Of a stretch of 64,000 bases of DNA, positions 30,016-39,991 are shown piece by piece. Below the pieces are notes generated by a model, which saw only the letters and a list, made by a program, of their open reading frames with translations, was not told the origin of the DNA and made no database searches. The translations under genes and the position numbers were made by a program. Source of the DNA: Mastigias papua (Eukaryota > Cnidaria > Scyphozoa > Rhizostomeae > Mastigiidae); NCBI GenBank assembly GCA_964019165.1, contig OZ025284.1, forward strand, positions 2,015,521 to 2,079,520. Direction: 5' to 3'. How positions within the stretch are numbered: position 1 is the stretch's first letter; the number at the start of each line of letters is the position of its first letter.

Positions 30016-33000
30016 ATGAGTGTTCAAGAAGGAGAAACGAATGAGATCAACGAAATATCTCAAGGTAGCACAACGGAATCGTTGCCAAGCAATGCAGGCA
30101 GTGGACACGCGGAGGGGAATGGGAAAACAATGTTAAGACAGAAAAGAAAGGAATTAGTAAGAAAGGTGGCAAATGAGGTAGAAAAGGCATTTAACAGCAA
30201 GGAAAGTATTTCGAAAAGGCAGCTAAATAAGTGGAAATTTTCTATAGAAACAAGTCTAGAGCAGATAAAGGAGCTAGATGAAAACATTATTGCAGAGATA
30301 GTGGAAGCTGGAGATGAAGTAAAATTAGAAGCTGAAGTTGAAGAAACAAGTATGTTCTACACTGACATGAAAGCAGTAATCGAAGATTTGAACGATGAAT
30401 TAGCGAAATTTACAGGGATGGTCAAATCGGAAAACAGGGGTTATAGGGAGACTAGACCAACAATAAATGCCAAGCTACCTAAGTTAAATTTAAGGCGATT
30501 TGATGGGGATCCGATCAAATGGATGTCTTTTTGGGACTCATTTGAAGGGAATATTCATTCAAGGTCAGAATTGTCAGAGAGAGAAAAGTTTGACTATTTG
30601 ACTGGATTACTGGACGGAGATGTACTAAAGGTAATAGATAATTATCGACTTGACAATCGAAATTACCAAGCTGCGATAAACCTATTGAAAGAAAGGTATG
30701 GAGATACAGAAAAAATTTGCAGCATGCATTATCAAGCCCTACTAAATATTCAGCCAGTATACAGAGATTATGACTTGAAAGGAATAAGAAAATTCTACAC
30801 AGAAATGGAAACCAATCACAGAGCCTTGTTGTCGCTTGGAAAGAAACAGGAGAATTACTCAGACATTCTGGTACCACAGTTAGAAGACAAACTGCCAAGC
30901 TACTTAAGAATTAGTGTTCTACAACAAAAAAAGGACTCTACTGGGAACATGGAGGAATTGTTGACAGTTTTGCAGAAAGAGATTAAGATAAGAGAATCAA
31001 ACCCACAGGGAACACAGGAAATAAGTAAGGCTACAAGAAAAGACAGACAAATAGCAACTGGGAGCGCACTTATTGGAAAGAAATCCAGCAGCAAAGATTG
31101 CCCCTACTGTTTGGGAGATCATAGAGCAGAACAGTGTAAAAGGGTCACAGAGCTACAAGAAAGAAAGGCCTTGCTAAAGAAGTATATGAGGTGTTTTTGC
31201 TGTTTGAAGAGGGGGCACAGGATTAAAGATTGCAACGAGAAAAAATATTGCATAAATTGTGGGGATAAGCATCACATATCCATATGTGACAAAGGAAAAA
31301 CCACCACAGAGGAATCTTCAATACCATCCTTACATGCAAGGGCAAAAGGAGCAGTTGCGTTAGAAACATTGCAAGCATTTGTAAAAGGAAAAAATGAAAG
31401 CAAAGCAATTAGATGCAGATTGATGTTAGACACCGGTAGCCAGTTTACATTTATTACAAAGGAATTAGCAGACATGTTGAGAGTAGAGCCAACCAGGACA
31501 TCACAAATAAGTCTCAGTGGAATAGGGAAATCAGAAGGAATAGTAACGACAGGTTCATTATATGAAGTTTCCATCGAAGGACTAGATCATAAAGCATCTA
31601 TAGATACAGAAGTGCATACCTTACCAGAAATATCCCGTATAACAAATGTCAAGCCACATGTGCAGAAAGAGAAATATAAGCATTTGAAAAGCCTATGGTT
31701 CCCAGATGTTTCAGAAAAGAGTGAATTGGAAGTTCATGTATTAATTGGTGTAAATAATTACCACCGAATAGTCACAGGGACTTCAAGACGGGGGGAGTCA
31801 CAATCAGAGCCGATTGCTATAGAAACAATATTTGGATGGACACTGTCAGGGGAAATCAAGGATGAAAACTTAAGGAATGCAAAGGCCAATGTTCATTTAG
31901 CCATAGACTCAAGGAAATCAGAGAGTGAGCTTCACAAATTATGGGATTATGAATCAATAGGAATCAGAGAAGAGACAGATGTTCATACAATGTTCAAAGA
32001 AGCAATAGAGTTCACTGGAGAAAGGTACAGAGTAAAGTTACCATGGAAAGAGGGAGAATTTGATATTCCAAATAATAAAGAATACGCAGAGCAAAGATTG
32101 AAAACATTAATGAAGAGATTAGAAAAGAATCCAGAGGTTCTTAAGGAATATGATCTTATAATGAAAGAGCAATTAGCAAACAATATCATGGAACCAGTAG
32201 AAGAAACGGAAAAAAAGGAAGTACACTACCTTCCTCATCATCCAGTAGTGAGAGAATCAGCTGAGACGACGAAAGTGCGTATAGTTTATGATGCGTCAGC
32301 GAAAGCAAGGAAAGGGGATAAGTCACTGAATGAATGTTTACATACTGGCCCATCACTAACTCCTTTGCTATACGATGTTTTGCTTCGGATGCGTGCTCAC
32401 CCTATAATGTTGGTTGCAGATGTTGAAAAAGCGTTTCTGCAGATAGAGATAGACAAGGATGATAGAGATTACTTAAGGCTGTTTTGGTTTGAAGATCTGA
32501 ATGATGACAACAAGAGAGTTAAAGAATACAGATTCACCAGAGTCATTTTTGGGGCGGGACCAAGTCCTTTCCTCTTATGTGGGACTTTAAATCATCACTT
32601 AGCAAAATATCAGGAAGAAGATAGAGAATTTGTCGAGAGGTTAAAGAAGAGTTTATATGTAGATGACGCTATCATAGGGTGTGACACAGTTGAAGATGGA
32701 ATAATAATGTTTCAAAAGGCTAGTGCACGCTTGAAAGAAGGAGGTTTTACCCTAAGAAAACGGAATTCTAGCAATGAAAAGGTCAGAGAATTCATAACCA
32801 AGAGTCAAACTACAGAAGTTCAATCATTTGCAAGACAGATAGAGCTAGAGAAAGATAGCACTAAGGTTTTGGGGTTGAAATGGGACCAAAAGAATGACAA
32901 GCTAGCTATAAGACTTGAGAGTAATACATCAGATATCAGGATTGAAAGGACAGTGACAAAGAGAAACATGCTGAGTAGGGTATCAGAGATATTTGATCCG

Positions 33001-35364
33001 TTAGGAGTAGCTAGTCCTGTTACAATCAAGGGAAGAATCATGCTTCAAGATGTTTGCAAGGCAAAGAAAAGGTGGGACGAAAGGGTAGAAAGTGATATAG
33101 AGAAACGCTATGTTCAATGGACAAAGGAATTAAATGAAGCCAAACAAATCGTGTTCAGCAGAAGTCTTAAGCTGATGGTAGAAGACAAAATAGAATTCAG
33201 ATGGTTGCACGGATTCGCAGACGCTAGCAAGCATGCATATTGCGCATGTGTGTACTTCGTGACAAAAAAGAACACAGGGACATTTTCAGCACTTATCACA
33301 GCCAAGACGAGAGTAGCACCAATGAAAGAAACCTCAATTCCAAGGTTAGAGTTAATGGCCGCAAGAATCCTTTCTAAGTTGATGTTGACAGTGAAGCAGG
33401 CACTAGGATATGAGGCTGTATTAACGCATCTTTGGTCTGATAGCTATACAACATTATGTTGGATCGCAAACAAGCATGAGTGGAAGCAATTCGTTTCGAC
33501 TAGAGTAAACGAAATCCTTCGCAAAACGAAAGGGATGGAATGGAGACATTGTCCGACAGAAGCAAACCCTGCAGATCTTGGATCACGAGGAATGTCTGTA
33601 ACAAAACTACAACAAAGTTCGTTGTGGTGGCAAGGGCCACATTGGATAAGAGAAGATAAGGACAGATGGCCAAGGAATATTGTGAAAAGGACAGAGGAAA
33701 GTGAAAAGGAGGAAAGAAAAATAGTTGCTGTAACGATAGTCGAAGTCAATCATAATGGACAGGGAAATGGGATAGAACAGCTCATAGACTTAAGCAAATA
33801 TAGTTCAGAGAATAAAGTTTATAGAATAACATCATGGGTATTAAGATTCATCAGAAATTGCAAAAACAAAGTCAAAATTGTCAATGGCATTCAGGTAGAA
33901 GAAATTCAGGAGTCAAGGAAATTGTGGATCATGTCAGCACAATCAGAGTTGAAGAAAAACATCAAATTCATTGACATTGCTAAATCACTAGGTGTTAAAG
34001 AGTTAGATGGACTTATGCGTTGTAGCGGAAGGTTGAATCAAGCTAACTTAAGTGAAGAGACAAAATTCCCTATCTTGTTGCCCAAGCATCACCCTCTCAC
34101 ACACTTAATCATCAGATCATGTCATGTTAGAGTATTTCATAGTGGTGAGAACCAAACACTTGCAGAGCTTAGACAGAAATATTGGGTTGTCAAAGGAAGA
34201 CAAGAAGTAAAGAAAGTGATTCGTGGTTGCACAAATTGTTTGAAAGTAAAGAGCCGACCATTCTCTACTCCCACAGTAGGAAATCTTCCATCAGCTAGAG
34301 TAACGCAATCAAGACCATTCGAACGAATCGGAATAGATTTTGCCGGACCATTGTTTATTTTATCAGAACAGGGAATTATGGAGAAGACTTATGTGATGTT
34401 AATTTCTTGTGCTGTTTCAAGGGGAGTATATCTTGCTCTAATGAAAAATACAACTTCAGACGCATTGAAGCTAGAGCTACGAAAGTTTTTTGCAAGAAAG
34501 GGTGCACCATCAATTGTCATCAGCGACAACGCTAGGACCTTCAAGAAAACATCGGATTGGATTAAAAACTTGAGTAAGGGGACAGACGTGCAAGAATTGC
34601 TGCAAAGGCATGAAGTGCAGTGGAAGTTTAACATTCCATTGTCACCTTGGTGGGGTGGATTTTATGAAAGAATGGTTGCCATACTTAAATCATGTTTAAA
34701 GAAAACATTAGGAAATGCGAGACTGCAGTTCAATGAGCTGGAAGTCATACTTTGCGAAATAGAAGCTTCGATGAATAATAGGCCTATAACATATCAAGGA
34801 GAAGATATCCAAAGGGCACTAACTCCATCAGATTTAATCAACGGTGAAATATTGCCACAAATTGCAGAAGAGTCGGTAGAGAGCGATTTCAAAGAAAGTA
34901 ACAATGTAGCCAAAAGATATAGATACATTTGTAAGAAACGCGAGGATCTATGGAATAGATGGCATCGGGAATATCTCATCACACTTAGACAGTACCACAA
35001 AATGAACGAAAACACAGGAAGAGAAGTAACAGAAGGTGAAGTAGTATTGGTATCATCAAACAACCATCGCTCTAAGTGGAAATTAGGAGTTGTAGAGTCA
35101 CTGATCAAATCACATGACGGTATAGTAAAGGGAGCTCGAGTCAGAGTTATAGTTAAGGAAAAGCCAAAGATCATGGAAAGATCTGTGCAGCATCTGCATC
35201 CATTAGAAATTAGAACAGAAAAAAGTCACATGAAAGATCAGAAAGCTGATAGCATACAGTCCTCAGGAATGGATAGTAAAAGAGACAGACGATTGACAGC
35301 CGTGGAAGCAAGAGAAAGAATTAGGGACATATTGACTAGGGATCAAGACGAAATTATCGTTTGA
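30016..35364 (+). CDS. BEL/Pao gag-pol polyprotein (1,782 aa)
   Basis: A single open frame. Gag: helical charged N-terminus, then the LPKLNLRRFDGDP capsid-like (DUF1759) domain from about residue 155. Three Cys-rich knuckles lie at about 362-425 (CPYCxxDHRxExC, CFCCxxxGHxxxDC, CINCGDKHHxSIC). Aspartic protease: DTGS from Asp472. Reverse transcriptase: RIVYDASAK, VADVEKAFLQIEI and YVDD at 881-884. RNase H: FADAS with Asp1069, ELMAARIL and WSDS. Integrase: His/Cys zinc region (about 1365-1415), then catalytic Asp1441, Asp1504 and Glu1551. A C-terminal DUF5641-type tail (WHREYL...GEVVLV...R..QHLHPLE) follows. All catalytic residues are present, so it may be active. The stop lies 12 nt before the 3' LTR. 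Confidence 0.95.
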   Translation: MSVQEGETNEINEISQGSTTESLPSNAGSGHAEGNGKTMLRQKRKELVRKVANEVEKAFNSKESISKRQLNKWKFSIETSLEQIKELDENIIAEIVEAGDEVKLEAEVEETSMFYTDMKAVIEDLNDELAKFTGMVKSENRGYRETRPTINAKLPKLNLRRFDGDPIKWMSFWDSFEGNIHSRSELSEREKFDYLTGLLDGDVLKVIDNYRLDNRNYQAAINLLKERYGDTEKICSMHYQALLNIQPVYRDYDLKGIRKFYTEMETNHRALLSLGKKQENYSDILVPQLEDKLPSYLRISVLQQKKDSTGNMEELLTVLQKEIKIRESNPQGTQEISKATRKDRQIATGSALIGKKSSSKDCPYCLGDHRAEQCKRVTELQERKALLKKYMRCFCCLKRGHRIKDCNEKKYCINCGDKHHISICDKGKTTTEESSIPSLHARAKGAVALETLQAFVKGKNESKAIRCRLMLDTGSQFTFITKELADMLRVEPTRTSQISLSGIGKSEGIVTTGSLYEVSIEGLDHKASIDTEVHTLPEISRITNVKPHVQKEKYKHLKSLWFPDVSEKSELEVHVLIGVNNYHRIVTGTSRRGESQSEPIAIETIFGWTLSGEIKDENLRNAKANVHLAIDSRKSESELHKLWDYESIGIREETDVHTMFKEAIEFTGERYRVKLPWKEGEFDIPNNKEYAEQRLKTLMKRLEKNPEVLKEYDLIMKEQLANNIMEPVEETEKKEVHYLPHHPVVRESAETTKVRIVYDASAKARKGDKSLNECLHTGPSLTPLLYDVLLRMRAHPIMLVADVEKAFLQIEIDKDDRDYLRLFWFEDLNDDNKRVKEYRFTRVIFGAGPSPFLLCGTLNHHLAKYQEEDREFVERLKKSLYVDDAIIGCDTVEDGIIMFQKASARLKEGGFTLRKRNSSNEKVREFITKSQTTEVQSFARQIELEKDSTKVLGLKWDQKNDKLAIRLESNTSDIRIERTVTKRNMLSRVSEIFDPLGVASPVTIKGRIMLQDVCKAKKRWDERVESDIEKRYVQWTKELNEAKQIVFSRSLKLMVEDKIEFRWLHGFADASKHAYCACVYFVTKKNTGTFSALITAKTRVAPMKETSIPRLELMAARILSKLMLTVKQALGYEAVLTHLWSDSYTTLCWIANKHEWKQFVSTRVNEILRKTKGMEWRHCPTEANPADLGSRGMSVTKLQQSSLWWQGPHWIREDKDRWPRNIVKRTEESEKEERKIVAVTIVEVNHNGQGNGIEQLIDLSKYSSENKVYRITSWVLRFIRNCKNKVKIVNGIQVEEIQESRKLWIMSAQSELKKNIKFIDIAKSLGVKELDGLMRCSGRLNQANLSEETKFPILLPKHHPLTHLIIRSCHVRVFHSGENQTLAELRQKYWVVKGRQEVKKVIRGCTNCLKVKSRPFSTPTVGNLPSARVTQSRPFERIGIDFAGPLFILSEQGIMEKTYVMLISCAVSRGVYLALMKNTTSDALKLELRKFFARKGAPSIVISDNARTFKKTSDWIKNLSKGTDVQELLQRHEVQWKFNIPLSPWWGGFYERMVAILKSCLKKTLGNARLQFNELEVILCEIEASMNNRPITYQGEDIQRALTPSDLINGEILPQIAEESVESDFKESNNVAKRYRYICKKREDLWNRWHREYLITLRQYHKMNENTGREVTEGEVVLVSSNNHRSKWKLGVVESLIKSHDGIVKGARVRVIVKEKPKIMERSVQHLHPLEIRTEKSHMKDQKADSIQSSGMDSKRDRRLTAVEARERIRDILTRDQDEIIV

Positions 35365-35366
35365 TT

Positions 35367-35374
35367 GGGGGGAG
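35367..35374 (+). promoter_or_regulatory. polypurine tract
   Basis: GGGGGGAG two bases before the 3' LTR, the expected plus-strand primer. Confidence 0.7.
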
Positions 35375-35376
35375 TG

Positions 35377-35759
35377 TGTTGCAAATTATGAATATTTTTG
35401 GTTAACGTACTATTGTTTAGTTTTGTTCAATAGATCTCGTGTAGAGATCATATTACAGCGTGCTCGCAGAAAGGAATGAACGATAGATTGATGGAGGAGA
35501 GAGATAGATTGATGGAGGAGAGAAGAACTGAAAGATAACAAAAGGGAAGGACATTACAAACATTAAGTAACTTTACATACATTTATATCCGCTTTTATTC
35601 ATATTTATCCAACATTTATATATACATTTATTCTCAAAAATCAACATTCATGCGTTAGTACCTCTTGGACTGGCCTGAACCGAACGGCGCACGAAAGGCT
35701 ATCAATTGCCCAAATTGAAAGCGGTGGAATTAGGAAGGATCGGGGTTAAATTGATAAAA
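35377..35759 (+). repeat. BEL/Pao 3' LTR (383 bp)
   Basis: A copy of 29582-29964 with one substitution at 35663. Confidence 0.95.
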
Positions 35760-35764
35760 ACCTC
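35760..35764. other. BEL element target-site duplication, right copy
   Basis: ACCTC, matching 29577-29581. Confidence 0.9.
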
Positions 35765-36130
35765 TTTAAGAATTATTATCCTCATATTAAGGTACGAATG
35801 ACTATTAGGTCAGCTAAAAGCATTTCATCGTTGTTCAAACACAAAAACCACTGTCCATCCTTAGTTTGCTCTAATGTTGTTTATACATTGTTGTGTAGTG
35901 CCTGTAATACCACTTACTATGTTAAAACTACAAGAAACCTTTTGTTTCATTGCAATGAGTACCAAGGGACTAATAAAAGCGGATATAGCTAGGCCCGTCT
36001 TTCATTAGGGATCATGCTAGACAAACAGGCTATACTGCTTCAATTCATGAATCTTGCATAATTAGTAAGACGGATATGATTTCTGCAGTTATATTCCGCC
36101 TTTATTGGACCCCTGTGGCCAACTAAAGAC
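35765..36130 (+). pseudogene. Penelope-like element, GIY-YIG endonuclease end (3' half of PLE-2)
   Basis: Directly after the BEL element the PLE frame resumes: LFKNYYPHIKVRMTI, SLFKHKN, SNVVYTLLCSACNTTYYVKT and TRNLLFHCNEYQG. This matches the PLE linker and GIY-YIG endonuclease start (IVYxxxCxxCxxxYxGxTxRxL..R..EH). The usual Gly of the YxGxT element is Val here. A stop at about 35990 and a frameshift near 36010 follow, then RDHARQTGYTASIHESCII. Dead. Confidence 0.7.
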
Positions 36131-38580
36131 AGTTTGCTAACGCTGCCGAAAGAGAAAGATGCTATTTCGAACGTCATTATTTCCAATCCTAAGAATCTAA
36201 ATCGAATAAATTGTTATTGTCGTATGTTTGCCGTTTGTATATTTAATGTATTGACTGCAGCAATCTTTTCTTCACAATTCAATTGTGCTTCGGTTAAATA
36301 CAAATTCTTGGCTAAGGAAGTGAACGCGTTTTAGGCAGAGCACTATAGCGTGCCATAGTCATGCAAACAAAGGGGTAAGCCCACTTTCAATTCCCAGTAG
36401 TTTTCCAGCGTCGTAATCTAAGTGAATATCGAGCATACAAACTTAAAATGTTACAAAAAAGCTACCAGTCCCTTTAACATCACCACTGAACGCAATACAC
36501 TGTCTTCCCAATGTATACCTGGTAAAATAAAATTTCATTGGCCTCTCTATTTTGGATTACTTCCATCTCTTTCTGAATTTTCACAGCCTTCTTTATGTCA
36601 TACACAAGCCTTCTAACCAAATCAGATAGAGAAATTGCTATATATGATCAAGTTTCACTTACAGTTTTCAAGCTCCAGCAAGTGTCACAAGAATGCAGAA
36701 AGACACTGAAAAGGCGTACTCAAATCGTCCATAAATTGGATGTGCAATCTTGGACTTTCCAACACTTTTTGAACGGTAGTGTAAGTGCAGTCTGTGACTT
36801 TCTATCTGTAAACAGAATTTCCAGTCCTTGGTGGTGCTTCATCCCTATGCCCTCTACTATTTACGTACCAGATTACACTGCCAGAATAAAACTGAATGTT
36901 GGCAGTAAATACTGTTGTGCTTTCCAACGTTTGCACGTCCCCATAAGGAAGTTCAGTAATATCTCAAGAGGCCACGATGCAGCTCTGGTATGAAACCCTG
37001 TAAGAATGCAACTTGAAAACTGTAACATTGTGCTAGGATGTAGAACTTTAATATCCTCACAGATAACATCTATACAGCCTAGTTCCCAATGATTGCAAGG
37101 AGTCGCAATGAATCGCTGAAAAAGATATCAGATTTTGTTCGACCCTTTGCGATCATACAGTCAGTTCTGCTTTCATATGATTGCAATGCGTTGCAATGAG
37201 TACTCGCATGGTTTTCAGTTGCGATTCATTTTGATCAAAATAGTATTGTCTTAAGTTTTTAAAGGAACCGCCCAAATGTAATCTGAATGTTTCTAAATTT
37301 TCTCGGCTTCTTCCAGTGTCATGCATCTTTTTTACCAACTTCTTAAATTCATTACGAAAATCTTTGCTGACCTTATTATTCACACAGCTATTGTACTTCT
37401 GTACTCCTTCCAGGAAAAGCTTTGAAAGCTTTTGAAAGCTATACGTTGAATGAAAGTTTTTTTCAATTTCAATTCAATTTGATTCAAAATTCAAATAAGC
37501 AATTAAAGTAATAAAACAACTATAACAACAACAAAACTAGATATTAGGTAAAGATTAACATAAAAGTAAAAGTAATAAATTCTCTGTTGAATTTCTTTGG
37601 GAGGAGCTCATTCAATAGGTAAACTAATCGAGGAGAGAGCCCCCCCCCCCCTCCTCTTCTGGTTGTTTTAGATTAGAGACACGATTGGAAAGAAACAAAT
37701 GCTTCATGCTATCGGCTTTGCAGATACGTTTCAAATTTGAATTGGAAAGGAACTCTCCTTATTGATTAGAGCCATTTTTTATTATTTCATTTGAAACAAG
37801 ATAGATTGCAACAACAAGGATCTATTTATTGTGCAGATTGCAACGGATGGGTCAAGGGATGGCAACGTATTGCAATATATTGCAGCAGATTGCAACGAAT
37901 AGCACTGAATCGCAAGAAGTTGGAAAGCTTTATGGACAGTGGTTTCTACGTACTCGTACACAACACAGTAATTTACAATGAATTGGAGAGATAGAACAAT
38001 TCCCTTTCTGTGACCCGTTACAAGTCAACTCTACAGGAATTGCAATGAATCATGGAAAAATCTTTGCCTAGCTTCCACTTGATAGCAAGAGATCGCACAA
38101 AAGCTTATCCTTTTGCAATTCTCTGTGGCTCTCTGCGCTCATATGGAAACCATGAATAACGGGAGCTAAGTAAAATATATATTACGGGAAAAATTCCTAA
38201 AATAGCGTTTGGTGTATTCTCGGAAAATTATATTTTAACGACGAAAGATTGTAGTTGAGCATTAGAAGCCATATACAAAAGCCTTGTATTTCACAGTTAA
38301 ACCCATTCATGCATCCTTCCTAATCTGATAAGGAGGCAAGACATTAAAAGTTGGGCGTCAGTGTTAAATTGGTTGCTCAAACCTGCTCTAATCAATTACC
38401 ATTTAGTCTACAACATATACCATATATGTATCAAAACACATGTAAAAAATAACGATTGGACGGGAATGGAATGGAATTCATTGTTATTTTCCCATCAATC
38501 AGATAAGAGAAATCGAAATATTCTGCCATTATATCAAAATTTAGTTACTACAAGATGACACTGTTGGCAATGTAAGTATA
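36131..38580. other. unassigned spacer with GCAACG/TTGCAAT-rich stretches
   Basis: No supported gene; a 132-codon frame at 36595-36993 shows no known domain. Two stretches (about 37085-37200 and 37805-38060) are unusually rich in variants of ATTGCAACG and TTGCAATGA, suggesting a decayed repeat. A C13 run sits at about 37640-37652 and an AGCTTTTGAAAGCT-type duplication at about 37420-37440. Confidence 0.45.
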
Positions 38581-38586
38581 TTTATT
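38581..38586 (-). promoter_or_regulatory. AATAAA poly(A) signal overlapping the stop codon of copy E
   Basis: On the minus strand the terminal AAA-TAA codons run into A, giving AATAAA across the stop, as in copy A. Confidence 0.45.
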
Positions 38587-39991
38587 TCTGACTAACTTCA
38601 TCCTCTTTCGTAGAGATACTTTCATAGTCATCTGTAGTTTCACCTTCGTGCTCCTTTGTATAATATGTGTAGCACAGAATAGCAAGAGATACACAAGATA
38701 TGAATGACATCAACAGTATACTAAAACCACTGTATATATTGACAGTTGCTATGAACAGTCCATTCGAAGCCACTGACATGATGAGCACACCTAGAACTTG
38801 TACAAGACCAATTAAAGATAGGCTGGTTCCATGCTCGGTGGGAGAGGCTAACTTAGTGAGCTTTGATCGGACAGCTGATGCTAAGAATGAGCTTGGAATT
38901 GCAAACAATGTTGATAAATATGCCATTAGCATTGTCCTCGACAAACTTAAAAATGTGTAATGTATGATCATGCAAACACTCCCGAAAAACATGAGAGAGT
39001 AATCAGATGATGGGAAGTGTCGAACGATAACGAATGATAGGAACATGAGACCAAATCCACGACAACATTGATAAAGAGTGATGTATAGTCCGATTTCATC
39101 TGCTTTGACGTTGAGTGGACTGTGTTTCAGGAATAGAACTATAAGAGCTCGCTCTCCACCATTCGTTGCTAACGTAAGAAAGGCAACGAGGAGTAGAAGG
39201 AAAATAGTATTGTTTTTTGCACGCAATAGGTGATTCCTTGAAAATGCTTGTAAATGATCCCAAGTATCTTTCGTGTGGTTTTTGAAGCCATTCCAAAAAT
39301 CATACTTCTCTCCTTCTGCAGACTTCTCACTACCATCATCAGTTGGTGGAATAAGTACTATGGCATACAATAAGTTAACCATTAAAATAGCAGTTGTAAA
39401 AAGGAATACAGTTGTGAATCCACAATATTGCTTAAGGTAATTTACTGCTAAGCCTCCTAGGCCAAATCCAACGCGAACTGAAGCAATAATAAAAGATAGC
39501 ACCAATGTCCTATCTTCTGAGCTTGAGCTGGCTGCACCATATGCACAACAAAGTGTTACAAAACCAGGCAACTCACCGAAGATGCATGTTACAAAACTGG
39601 CTAGTACAAGGAATCCAACATGAAGTTTGATAAAAAGTGATGAACATAGATAGATAAGACTTGATACAAGACTGACGATTGCTGGTAATAGAAGCATCTT
39701 TTTCTTTGAGACGAGATCTGTCATAGCTCCAAGTGGTAGAGTTATGATCAATGCGGGAAAGAATCCAGCAAAGTTTATCAAAGCATTCCATGCAGCTGCC
39801 CTCTCGAATACATAGTTTTCCATTGTCTTGAACTTTGGCTGTCCAAGTTGATTGCACACACTCTGATTCAATGCTGTTAGGCATATTTTAGATATTACCA
39901 ACTGAGGTACAATGTAGAAAGTTGCGCTGAATGCAACTATTTGAATAGTTGTAAATGGTATGACTGCCCATTTTTTCGGAACGGTATGCAT
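38582..39991 (-). CDS. SLC46-like MFS transporter, copy E (469 aa, intronless)
   Basis: An intact single-exon 12-TM transporter. Start MHTVPKKWAVIPF. First loop Cys37, Asn42-Gln-Ser and Cys46. [11 protein letters not shown] loop motif, SEDRT after TM4, [19 protein letters not shown] opening TM7 (Asn replaces the Tyr found in the other intact copies) and RSKLTKLASPTEHG before TM11. The acidic, Ser-rich cytosolic tail (DDYESISTKEDE) resembles that of pseudogene F. Its neighbours are non-coding. It is closest in length and style to copy A. Substrate unknown. Confidence 0.88.
   Translation of the reverse strand: MHTVPKKWAVIPFTTIQIVAFSATFYIVPQLVISKICLTALNQSVCNQLGQPKFKTMENYVFERAAAWNALINFAGFFPALIITLPLGAMTDLVSKKKMLLLPAIVSLVSSLIYLCSSLFIKLHVGFLVLASFVTCIFGELPGFVTLCCAYGAASSSSEDRTLVLSFIIASVRVGFGLGGLAVNYLKQYCGFTTVFLFTTAILMVNLLYAIVLIPPTDDGSEKSAEGEKYDFWNGFKNHTKDTWDHLQAFSRNHLLRAKNNTIFLLLLVAFLTLATNGGERALIVLFLKHSPLNVKADEIGLYITLYQCCRGFGLMFLSFVIVRHFPSSDYSLMFFGSVCMIIHYTFLSLSRTMLMAYLSTLFAIPSSFLASAVRSKLTKLASPTEHGTSLSLIGLVQVLGVLIMSVASNGLFIATVNIYSGFSILLMSFISCVSLAILCYTYYTKEHEGETTDDYESISTKEDEVSQK

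Larger units (their letters stand above)
29582..35759 (+). mobile_element. BEL/Pao LTR retrotransposon, complete and apparently intact (6,178 bp)
   Basis: Two 383-bp LTRs (differing at one base) flank a single 1,782-codon gag-pol frame. A primer-binding site follows the 5' LTR and a polypurine tract precedes the 3' LTR. A 5-bp ACCTC duplication brackets it. There is no envelope-like gene. One difference in 383 bp indicates a young insertion. It landed inside a Penelope-like element relic (PLE-2), which it splits. Confidence 0.95.

Noticed and set aside
31223..35174. Minus-strand open frames within the BEL element
   Set aside because: Shadows of the long gag-pol frame in the opposite strand.
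36595..36993. 132-codon plus-strand frame
   Set aside because: No domain, no biased composition typical of coding sequence, no neighbouring exon evidence.
37085..38060. TTGCAATG/ATTGCAACG-rich stretches considered as a satellite or CRISPR-like array
   Set aside because: No fixed period or uniform unit; the organism is eukaryotic; best left as a decayed repeat-rich spacer.
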